Both the position numbers and the translations under genes were made by a program. Positions 45,778 through 54,580 of a stretch of 64,000 nucleotides of DNA are shown here, one piece after another. The stretch is taken from assembly GCA_032164245.1 (NCBI GenBank), contig JAVMKO010000002.1, positions 61,351,840 through 61,415,839 on the forward strand, given 5' to 3'. A model generated the notes under the pieces. It was given only the letters and a program-made list of their open reading frames with translations. It was not told the DNA's origin and ran no database searches. Every line of letters begins with the position of its first letter. The first letter of the stretch is position 1. The stretch comes from Sternotherus odoratus (lineage: Eukaryota; Chordata; Testudines; Kinosternidae).

Positions 45778-46622
45778 GGGCTCGTCTTCACTAACGCGGT
45801 CCCGGATTGATCTTCTGGCGATCGATTTATCGCATCTCATTAAGACGCGATAAATCGATCGCCTGCGGCTCCCCCATCAACTCCGGAACTCCAGCTTGCC
45901 GGGAGGTGCAAGCTGGAGTCGACGGGGGAGTGCGCCGCCGACTGCCGCCGCCGTAGGGACGAGCGGTAAGTCGGCGGCAGATACCAGGGCCGGCGACAGA
46001 AATTTTGGGGCCCCCTACTCTGATCATTTGGGGGGGCCCTACTCTGATCGTTAGTGTCCCCCCAGGCCCCCCAGCCTATTCTCCTTCCCCCCATGCCTGA
46101 CCCACCCAGCTCAGCCTCCCCCCCACCAAACCTCCTTCCCTCCCGCACCCACGCCTTGCTGGCCCCCGCGGAGCGGCGCACCCGGCCAGTCCTCTGCAGC
46201 CGCCGGGGCAGGGGAGGCAATGGAGTCGGCATCCTGTGGTGCCGGGGGGCTCCCCCCCCCGCCAAGTGCTGGCCCGGCTCTTGCAGCAGGTGGGCGGGGG
46301 AAACGCTGCAGACGGGGGTGCCTCAGGCCGGCTGAAGGACTCAGGAGGCAGCCAGCCACTGACAGGCAGACAGAGCCCGGGAAAGAGCGGCCAGGGTGAT
46401 GCGGTGCCCAGGGGGAATGACTACAGGTACAGCTGTGTACCGGTCCCCGGACTTAAGGGGGCCCCCCTTAAATCCGGGGCCCGGTACAGCTCTACCCGTA
46501 GTGCCCCCCCCCCCCCCCCCCGTCGCCGGCCCTGGCAGATACGCAAACTTCAGCTACGTGATTCACGTAGCTGAAGTTGGGTATCTGCTGTCAATCCCCA
46601 CCCCCCCAGTGAGGACAAGCCC
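45778..46622. mobile_element. Harbinger-type MITE, TTA TSD, with nested element
   Basis: Ends GGGCTCGTCTTCACT and AGTGAGGACAAGCCC, flanked by TTA at 45775-45777 and 46623-46625. Without the 558-bp nested insertion and its duplication it is 287 bp, almost the same length as the copy at 30852-31140 (289 bp). Shared internal block 'gcgataaatcgatcgcctgc'. Confidence 0.9.
45985..46534. mobile_element. GC-rich hAT-type MITE, 8-bp TSD
   Basis: Left end CAGGGCCGGCGACAGAAATT, right end 'cgtcgccggccctg'. Flanks GCAGATAC at 45977-45984 and 46535-46542, identical. The interior is C/G-rich with poly-C/poly-G runs, and near its right end has an inverted pair around 'gtacagctctacccgtagt'. A relative is at 52912-53514. 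Confidence 0.9.
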
Positions 46623-46624
46623 TT

Positions 46625-46800
46625 ATTTACAGTATCACCGGAAAGTGACACCTGAAAATGAGAACAGGCGTTCAATGTCACTTTTGTAACCAGTGTTGCG
46701 AGGTATTTACATGCCAGATATGCTAAACATTCATATGCCCCTTCATGTTTTGGCCCCCATTCCAAAGGACATGCTTCCATGCTGATGATGCTCATTAAAA
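46625..46800 (-). pseudogene. hAT dimerisation domain, inverted left arm of the second copy
   Basis: Minus strand: 'WGPKHEGAYECLAYLACKYL' and then 'SGDTVNKG'. Same domain as the left arm of the first copy, shortened. Confidence 0.75.
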
Positions 46801-46929
46801 AAGAATTAATTAATTAAATTTGTGACTGAACTTCCAAGGGGAGAATTGTATGTCTCTTGCTCTGTTTTACCCATATTCTCCCATATATTTCATGTTATAG
46901 CAGTCTCGATGATGAGCCAGCACATGTTG

Positions 46930-47445
46930 TTCATTTTAAGAACACTTTCACTGCAGATTTGATAAAATACAAATAAGATACCAATGTGAGATTTCTAAAA
47001 ATAAACTACAGCACTTGACCCAAGGTTTAAGAATTTGAAGTGCCTTCCAAATCTGAGAGGGACGAGGTGTGGAGCATGCTTTCAGATGTCTTAAAAGAGC
47101 AACACTCCGATGCAGATACTACAGAACGTGAACCACCAAAAACGAAAATCAACCTCCTGCAGGTGGCATCTGACTTAGATGATGAAAATGAACATGCGTC
47201 GGTCTGCTCTGCTTTGGATCATTATCAAGCAGAACCTGTCATCAGCATGGACACATGTTCACTGGAATGGTGGCTGAAGCATGAAGGGACATATGAATCT
47301 TTAGCACATCTGGCATGTAAATATCTTGCGACTTGGTCTAAAACAGTGCCATGAGAACGCCTGATCTCACTTTCAGGTGACATTGTAAACAAGAGGCAGG
47401 CAGCAGCATCTCCTGCAAATTGCAACCAAACTTGTTTGCTGAGCA
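46930..47445 (+). pseudogene. hAT transposase C-terminal region, right arm of the second copy
   Basis: Plus strand: near 47000-47040 a broken 'LDPRFKN'-like stretch, then 'SMLSDVLKEQHSD', 'SDLDDENEH', 'WWLKHEGTYESLAHLACKYL' and 'KTVP' before a stop at 47353. Position for position it follows the region at 35000-35500. Confidence 0.85.
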
Positions 47446-47884
47446 ATTGGCTGAAATAGAACTGAGTGGATTTGGAAGTGCTACTGTTTTACATTGTTTT
47501 ATTATTTAATTCAGGTTTCTTTTGTACATAATTCTACATCTGTAAGTTCAACTTTCACAATAAAGAGATTGCACTACAGTAATTTTATTAGGTGAACTGA
47601 AAAATACTATTTCTTTTTTTTACAATGCAAATATTTGTAATAAAAATAAATATAAAATGGGCACTGTACACTTTGTATTCTGTGTTGTAATTGAAATATA
47701 TTTGAAAATGTAGAACAAATCCAAAAATATTTAAATAAATGGTATTCAATTACTGTTTAAAAACATGATCTGGTGATTAATTGAGATTAATTTTTTTAAT
47801 CATATGATTAATATTTTTAACCATTAAACAGCCCCATAAATTATACGTATGCATTACAGGTTGCAAATTAACTGCATCAACTCA

Positions 47885-48190
47885 AAAAAGGGACCCTCTA
47901 GACAGCTCAGTGAAGATCTCTGCTTAATGTATAGCTGTGATTAAAAATAAAAGATAAAGCTAACAAAGTGTTAGGATGCATAAGGAATGGGACATGGAAT
48001 AATACAAAGAATATTATAATAATGTTATATATATATATATCAGTGATATGGCCTCATCTCGAATACTGTGCGCAATGCTGGTCAACCCATCTCAAAAAGA
48101 ATCCTTCAGAACTAAAGGGGTAGGGGCAGTCAAAGAAGAGTCATGAGAATGATAAAGGGCCTGGGAAAACTCGCAAATGAAAAGAGATGA
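47885..48190 (+). mobile_element. CR1-type LINE ORF2 C-terminal fragment
   Basis: 'cctcatctcgaatactgtgc', 'gcaatgctggtcaacccatc' and 'tcatgagaatgataaagggc' is the 3' ORF2 region of CR1/L3-type elements. A (TA)8-like run at 48029-48040 lies inside. Confidence 0.75.
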
Positions 48191-48464
48191 AAAAAAATGA
48201 GATCTTGTGACACTTTCTCAGGATGCCCTAAATTATAGGTTACATTCCTCTAGTTCAGTAAGAGAGAGATTTTCTGGTGCTAAACTGTGTGAAACTCCCT
48301 GTTAGCCCAGTCTGCTAGCTATTCCAGACAAATTTCTCAGCTCTCTGATGGCCCTTGCTTTGTTTTGCAGGTGATACGTGATGTACCCCTAGTTCTAAAC
48401 CCATGGAAGATCGTTCTTCTTGAGTACCCAGCCCCTGTCACAGGACACTCACAAAAATTACCAA

Positions 48465-48555
48465 CTTCATAGATTCTATGGCCAGATCATCTAGTCTGAC
48501 CTCCTGCATAACACAGGCCACAGAACTTCCCCAAAAAGTTCACTATCTCCAAAGA
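48465..48555 (-). mobile_element. CR1-type LINE 3' tail fragment
   Basis: 'gattctatggccagatcatc', 'tagtctgacctcctgcataa' and 'cacaggccacagaacttcc'; same region as 484-760. Confidence 0.8.
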
Positions 48556-49584
48556 GAGCGTGCACACTAGCTTGTTTGATTCTGCTAATATTTTGCTAAT
48601 ATTACAGCACGAGATCTACTCATAAAACACATAAGTTTATTAACCAAGACAGAGATTTAAGTGATATAGAGCAAGGATAATGGAAACAGAATTGGTTACA
48701 CATGAAACAAAAATATAACACACTTTTAAGAGACTAAACATAACTTTAGCAAGCTACGATCCTTTGACTAAAGCCGTTTTCTTACCCTTAGAGCTTTTCT
48801 GAAGAGCTTTCTGGTTTTCAATTTCAAATCCAGATCCATATTTTCATGCTTTCCCCTAGTCCTTACCAGTGGTCTCCTCAGTAAATGGATAACAGAATGT
48901 CCTTTTGCTTCTCCTTATATTTCCCAGAGTTCATAGGGAGTTTATTGCCAGAGACAGGGTGAACCGCTGGGATTCAGATTCCAGAGTCTTCCCAAGCTGA
49001 GTTCACCCACCCCTGTCAACTTGGCTTTTCCTGTTGACCTCCATGCAAAGATCGTTCTCATTATGTTTGTCTCCACAATGATCAATTTACATTAGAAACA
49101 GGGAGATAACTACTTTCCCTCCTGTCTGGGAGAAAACCTGTTTCTCCTTTTGTTTGGTTACCAACTTTAAAGCATAATATCAGTGAGTATCCATAATTCT
49201 TCATATAGTCTTAAGACATACGTTTCACAGTGATATTAATGACCCTTATGTTACCAGTTTTCATCTGATACCTTACAAGACACTCTTTATAGGTAAATAC
49301 TATGACAGCAATGTATTAGGCATAGTGAGTTTGTCAGGCCTGTTAAGAGTAGTGTTACATGACAGTGAACCCTTTGCCAGTTAGCACTATGCGGCTCTTA
49401 TGGTCACATGTTTACTTTGGAAAGGAGAAAAAGAGGCCAGAATAAGATAATGAATGATATCAAGAAGGTAGATCAGGAACTTGTGTTCTCCCAATCCTAT
49501 AGTTAAGTATAATTCAAGAACAAGTGAACATTTAATGAAACGGAAAGAAAGGAAATTCAAAACCAATATGTTTGCATCCAATGT

Positions 49585-49915
49585 GTGATTTAAACTGTGG
49601 AACTCATTGTCACAGGAAGTCATCGAGGTCAAGGATCAAAAAGAGATGAGACATTTATATGGACACCAAGTCTATCCAGAGCTATCACAATTAATAACAA
49701 AAAAAGTAGAAGGAATATTAAAACTCATGCCTCAGGGTTTAAGCCCATCTCTATTACAGATCAGGATGAGATCCATGTAGGAGGCAGATTATCCCAGAAG
49801 GGAGGCAAGGTTTTTACACTTTGCTCCGGAGCACCTGTTTCTGGCCAATGTCAGAGACAGAATACCAGCCTAGATGGACCTCGGGTCTGACCCAATATAG
49901 CAATTCATTAGGATC
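49585..49915 (+). mobile_element. CR1-type LINE 3' UTR
   Basis: 'actgtggaactcattgtcac', later 'gagcacctgtttctggccaa' and 'agatggacctcgggtctgac' to 'ccaatatagcaatt' follow the 3' UTR order of turtle CR1-group LINEs. Non-coding. Confidence 0.75.
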
Positions 49916-50539
49916 ACTACACTGAACTCAAGCAGAGCTCAAAATATATATATATTTTTAATAAAAACCCTCTAAGTCAGTCTGAACTCTGAATTTCCCA
50001 GGGAGCCACATTTTATCCATGTCTATTCTGTCCATTGTAAACTCACTGGAGCAAAGACGGGCTTTATTTGATTATTTATTTATTTTTCTTAAGCCTTGTA
50101 CAGTGCACCAAAAAATATAATGTGCTTGGGCCCAGTATTCTGGTGCAGTATTTAGGAAATAAACATAGAAATGCTTTATGTTTGCTTTATAATGCTAGAG
50201 GAGCCAAATGATGACAGTTAAATGATCTATTCCATTAACATTGTATCTTTCGGTCAATCTGGAATGTATTTTAATCAAAAGCCCCCTTGAAATGGTCTCC
50301 TTTGTTGTATTTTCTTGTTGGCTCATTTTATCAACATCTGTTACGTTTATACAATATGAATTAAAACTCTGGAATGCTCTTTGTACTCAGCTACTTTTGT
50401 TGAGAGTGCAACATCCAGGATTGGCAGTGTTTATGTAAGTCAGTGCGGCTGACACAGCCTTCATAAACAAATGAGAAAATATAACAAATACATTGTTCAC
50501 GGAGGACATGTTTGTTTTGAGAGTTGGCTTCACTCTTAC

Positions 50540-50635
50540 CAGATTGATGAAGAGCTGCTGATACTGAGGATCTGTACTGTAGCGATTCAGCAGCATGGTC
50601 ATCTGTGGTGGATCAGGCAACTTCTCCACTGTTAT
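50540..50635 (-). CDS. CLC gene, internal exon (linker before CBS2)
   Basis: A 96-nt exon in phase 0 at both ends. The acceptor is 'tcttgcctattgcag', the donor CTG|GTAAGAG. It encodes 'ITVEKLPDPPQMTMLLNRY' and ends 'YQQLFINL', which joins to 'EPYINK' as '..INLEPYINKS', aligned by eye with the 'DLSEFMNPSP' segment at the start of CBS2 in CLC-7. On its own the peptide is not recognisable; the assignment rests on the phase match, both splice signals and the fit at the junction. The intron that follows is 7303 nt (43237-50539), and the one before it is 576 nt (50636-51211). Confidence 0.8.
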
Positions 50636-50894
50636 CTGCAATAGGCAAGACTCTATTTCTCCTTCCAAACCTTTATAATTTGACTCTAAACCATATGATG
50701 GATTTTCATCTGCATCTGTACATCCTAATTTATTTTTACCAATCTCGTATTTAGGATTTTTTAAATCCTTTCTTCGTTTTGATAAATTAATACTACTTAG
50801 CTCTTCTATAGTTCTTTGCACCTTCGTTATGCTTTACCAACATTAATTAAACCTCATAATTTGCAATGGTTATTACACTCACGAAGCTAAGTAT

Positions 50895-50985
50895 TAGCTG
50901 CCCCATTTTACAGACACGAAACAGAGAGAAGATTGGAGTAGCTGATTTAAGGACAGTATCAAAACCCAGGATTAGAACATAAAAA
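50895..50985 (-). mobile_element. MIR fragment
   Basis: 'tgccccattttacagacacg' followed by 'aaacagagagaag' is the complement of the MIR 3' core. Confidence 0.55.
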
Positions 50986-51211
50986 TTCCTGGCTTCCACT
51001 CCTGTGTGCCTCCCAGAGTCTGGGCTGCTCTAGGAGGGCCTGTAACTTATCGTAGTTTTACTGGCTATTTATGGGCTGCCCTTTTATTTAGTTTATAATT
51101 TTACAACTTACTTAACAACATATTAATTACTATTTTCATTCCTAGTACAATCCCCAAACATATCAAATAGGCCTCAATTAATAAAAGGGAGAAAGAAAGA
51201 AAAGCGGTTAC

Positions 51212-51308
51212 CTTCTGGTAGGGGAGAAGAGGACAGCAGGAAAGAGAATCGTGGTTAGTCTCTGTTTCAAAGATGGGTTCATGTTCCAGCAGCATGCATA
51301 GTTCTAAC
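51212..51308 (-). CDS. CLC gene, internal exon (end of CBS1)
   Basis: A 97-nt exon: one base completing a split codon plus 32 codons. The acceptor is 'cttgtaaaaactag', a weak polypyrimidine tract; the donor is CAGAAG|GTAACC. It encodes 'LELCMLLEHEPIFETETNHD' and ends 'LLPYQK'. L-x-x-x-L-L-x-H-x-x-F matches the 'SQLIVLLKHKVF' end of CBS1 in CLC-7. Phases agree with the next exon. The exon before it must end in phase 2; I could not find it in the remaining 12.7 kb to the right. Confidence 0.7.
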
Positions 51309-52728
51309 CTAGTTTTTACAAGGAAGACATTCACCATCAAAGCCAAATTTTAAAAGGGCAGAAATCATGGGTTATGATCTCCAGAAACCAGTGCCTGACA
51401 ATGCTAAAAATATACAGATATGAGTCTAATATTAGTGGGCAATACGTTATTTATACAAAGCAAGTTTTGCTTTCCTAGATTTCAAGCAAAAATTGTCTCT
51501 CACTCTCTTCAGGTTTTGGTTTGGTGTGGAACTCCTCCCAAACCTGCATTTTTTGAAAATGGATTTATCCCCTCTACATTTTTACTTTTGATCTGAATTA
51601 ATATGATTGGCAAGAACTGCTTGTGTGTAGTCGGTCTAATTTGTTCCAATCAAGTCATAATTGCAGTTACAGATCAGGTTTGTCATCTTTGTTTGTATAG
51701 ATGTTTTTCAGTTCCACCTTATGTCCACTTTAAAGCATGAGAGCCATGTTTATAAAACTCTTTCAGACTCATTGGTTTAAATAAGGGGTGAAATCCTGGC
51801 ACCCAATTACTTCAGCGGGAACAGGATTGCACCCATGATCTGCGTGAGACATCCATCTTTGCCATCTGATTCAAATTCAAATGGCCATCTTTATTAATAT
51901 ATGTAAAATCTGTAGCCACTAAGATACATGAGGGACACAAGGAACAGCAATCACACAACCTTTAATTAGGAGTTCGGCAGGGAAGAGATTGAGATACAAG
52001 GTGACTTTTCTAAACAGGGAAAGAAGAAATAGGATTAAAACTCCAGTTTACAAGTAATTATTATAAACGCCTATCAGTGTTCTCAGAGTGCAGAGTCTAT
52101 GGGAGCGTAATATGCTCCCATACACAGGGTTGAAGATGGAGACCCAACCTCAGATCCCTCACTTCCAAACAGGAAATAGTAGGAACACTATCACTGCTCT
52201 TCAGTGAACCTTCTGGATGACATAAGATGAGGCACTGACAGGTTCCCAGAAGGAGGAACATCCAACTTTCCTAAACCAGAAGATGATCAGAATGGCATGG
52301 GTCCATCCAAGGTCCTAGCAAGTGACATAAGGGAAGGCTTTAATAGACTCCAGTGGAGGAACATTCATCCCTCCCTAGCCAGAAGGAGGGTCACATGTCT
52401 GATGCTAGTGGGTGTAACTAATGGAGGAGGATCCACCTATGTGGGGAAATGATGACAAAAAGTTTCAAGATACATATCAGTGCATAGCAAATGTTGTAGA
52501 CAGTAGGAGAAATTTAAATAAAGGGGGACTATTAGGAAAAATGTCCAAAAATATTTAATGAATTTAAAAATGAAAAATATGGGCCATGTAGTGTTTTTCC
52601 CTCTGATTCCTGGGACTTTTTATAAAAGCAGGGGATGGGGGGAGAAATGCATGTTGCCCATAGTAGCTAGGGATGTGACCAAGTCACTAGTTTTGGTTAC
52701 CTGGAAGTAGATTAAAGAGGGATTTATG
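51309..52728. other. No exon recognised; likely CLC intron
   Basis: By position this should be intron 5' of the CBS1 end exon. I looked for the rest of CBS1 on the minus strand and did not find it. No named repeat. Confidence 0.4.
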
Positions 52729-52736
52729 CTTTAGAT

Positions 52737-53641
52737 CAGGGTTTCTCAAACTGGGGGGTCACGACCCCCTGGGGGGGGTCGCCGAGCGCTCCCCGGGGGG
52801 TCATGAGCTCCTGCCGCTGCAACTCGTGGCGGGGACTGGGGCCGGGGTGCATCTGGCAGCCCACCCACTGCGGGGACTAGGGGGCGGAGCGCAGCCGGCA
52901 GCCCGCCTGCTCAGGGCCAGCGACAGAAATTTGGGGGTCCCCTACTCTGATAGTTTGGGGGGCCCCCCAGCCCAGCCCAGCCGGGCCCCCTCCAGCCCAG
53001 CCGACAGCGGCTGGGGGCCCCCCCAGCCCAGCCGCCCCCCCCCCCCGCCCAGCCGACAGCGGCTGGGCCCCCTCCCAGCCCAGCCAACAGCGGCTGGGGG
53101 GCCCCCAGGCCAGCCAGCCCCCCCCCAGCCCAGCCGACAGCGGCTGGGGGCCCCCCAGCCCAGCCGGCGCTCCCCCCCAGCTGACAGCGGCTGGGGGAGG
53201 AAGCCCAGCCGCCCCCCCCACACACACACAGCCCAGCCGGCGCCCCCCCCCCCCCCCAGCTGACAGCTGGCCGCAGCGGGAGCGAGAGCCCGGGAGCTGC
53301 GTGAGCCGCCCTTGCTGCTCCCCCCTCCTGCCCGCCCTTTCTCCCCCCGGACTGCGCCGCTGCCGCCATCCGGGCTCACTGCTCCTGCCGGGGACACACG
53401 CGCTCGTCCGGGGGAGAGCCATGCCGGATGACTACGGGTAGAGCTGTACCAGGGCCCCCCTAAAGTGCGGGGCCCAGTACAGCTCTACCCGTAGTACCCC
53501 CGTCGCCGGCCCTGCGCCCGCTGCGGGGACTGGGGGCCGGAGTGCAGCCAGCAGCCCGCCCGCAGCGGCGACTGGAGGGGTCACACCGCGCTGATGGAGC
53601 AGGAAAAGGGGTCGCAGTCTCAAAAAGTTTGAGAACCGCTG
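52737..53641. mobile_element. hAT-type element, 8-bp TSD, with nested MITE
   Basis: Left end CAGGGTTTCTCAAACTGGGG, right end 'aaagtttgagaaccgctg'. Flanks CTTTAGAT at 52729-52736 and 53642-53649, identical. Interior begins 'tcacgacccc' and ends 'gtcgcagtctc', typical of a widespread hAT MITE. A GC-rich MITE (52912-53514) splits it. Confidence 0.9.
52912..53514. mobile_element. GC-rich hAT-type MITE with internal tandem block
   Basis: Ends CAGGGCCAGCGACAGAAATT and 'cgtcgccggccctg', as in 45985-46534. Flanks CGCCTGCT (52904-52911) and CGCCCGCT (53515-53522), 7 of 8. At 52966-53270 'cagcccagccgacagcggct' units repeat six or so times with poly-C/G spacers. Near the right end an inverted pair 'gggtagagctgta'/'tacagctctaccc' can fold. 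Long Pro- or Gly-rich frames on both strands (up to 181 codons) are composition artefacts. Confidence 0.85.
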
Positions 53642-53762
53642 CTTTAGATGAATATGTAGTAACAACAGATTTGCTGATCCAGTTTAACTGTGATTCAAGT
53701 TGTTCTTGGTGTACTCAAGATAATCTCCAGGAGAGCGGGTTCCTCGATCTTATGTTATGGTA

Positions 53763-54170
53763 GGGAATCATAGAATCATAGAATATTAGGGTTGGAAGAG
53801 ATGTCAGGCGGTCATCTAGTCCAACCCCCTGCTCAAAGCATGATCAACCCTCAGCAAAATCCCAGCCAGGTTATTGTCAATCCAGGCCTTAAAAAACTCT
53901 AATGATGGAGATTCCACCAGCTCCCTGGGTAACCATTTCCAGTGCTTCACCACTCACCTAGTGAAATAGTGCTACCTAATATCCAACCTAGACCTCCCCA
54001 TGGCAACTTGAGACCATTTATTCTTGTTCTGTCATCTGCCACCTCTGAGAACAGCTGAGCTCCATCCTCTTTGGAAACACCCTTCAGGTAGTTGAAGGCT
54101 GCTATCAATCCCCCCTCACTCTTCTCTTCTGCAGACTAAATAACCCTAGTTCCATCAGCCTCTCCTTTTG
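53763..54170 (-). mobile_element. CR1 LINE 3' end
   Basis: 'gaatcatagaatcatagaat', 'gttggaagagatgtcaggcg', 'tccaaccccctgctcaaagc', 'ggttattgtcaatccaggcc' to 'ctagttccatcagcctctcc' is the complement of a CR1 3' end of about 400 bp. The best preserved CR1 copy in the window. Confidence 0.9.
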
Positions 54171-54454
54171 GGGGTATATCAAGAAATTAAAATATTGCAA
54201 AAGAAAAAAAATCGTATTTAATTCAAATCTGAAAAAATATGCAGCAATATACAAACACATTAGAATCACTTTCCTGCACATTGTCTCAATAGCTAAAGTA
54301 TTTATTAGAATTTATTTCTTCTCTTCTATTTGACAGTATTTTGTAAAACACTTTCATCAAACATTTCTGAAATTTAAAATGAGACATTTTGCCCTTCAAT
54401 TGGAGCTTTAGGATTATTAAGCATCCCTGTAACTGGGGCATATATATGCCCTTT

Positions 54455-54580
54455 TCACAGATGAGGTACAAAGAGATGAAATAACTTGCCCACGGTCACA
54501 TAGTAGATCTGTGTCAAAGCCAGGAAGAGTTCCCAGGAGCTCTGAGTCCCAGTCAGCAGCTCCAACCATTAAACACACTT
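54455..54580 (-). mobile_element. MIR fragment
   Basis: 'cttttcacagatgaggtaca', 'taacttgcccacggtcacat' and 'agtagatctgtgtcaaagcc' match the reverse MIR order. Confidence 0.8.

Larger units (their letters stand above)
45725..47840. mobile_element. Second palindromic hAT copy, truncated left arm
   Basis: Right arm 46900-47840 matches 34930-35895 nearly base for base in layout. Left arm remnants (45725-45777 and 46623-46800) match the inverted arm of the first copy, including the turnaround near 46800-46830. The TIR at the right ('ttaaccattaaacagcccc') is eroded and the outer left arm is lost next to the CR1 fragment. Nested in the left arm at TTA is a Harbinger MITE (45778-46622), itself carrying another element. 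Same spacer as the first copy, so both descend from one palindromic ancestor. Confidence 0.8.
43237..50539 (-). other. Last intron of the CLC gene (7.3 kb), rich in insertions
   Basis: It starts GTAAGAG at 50539 and ends TTGCAG at 43237. It holds an AT-rich patch (44660-45000), a CR1 ORF2 fragment (45610-45720), the second palindromic hAT copy with nested MITEs (45725-47840), three CR1 tails (47885-48190, 48465-48555, 49585-49915) and otherwise unannotatable sequence. No other exon is seen in it. Confidence 0.75.

Noticed and set aside
45840..46574. Frames of 90-140 codons rich in Pro, Arg and Gly
   Set aside because: Inside the Harbinger and GC-rich MITE nest; composition artefact.
50636..50821. 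Open frame continuing upstream of the 96-nt CLC exon
   Set aside because: It is Lys/Asn/Ser-rich without CLC similarity, and a good acceptor ('cttgcctattgcag') lies exactly at the exon edge. Read as intron.
52826..53422. Frames of 145-181 codons rich in Pro, Gly and Ala on both strands
   Set aside because: They lie wholly inside nested hAT-type MITEs with poly-C/poly-G tandem units; open because of GC content.
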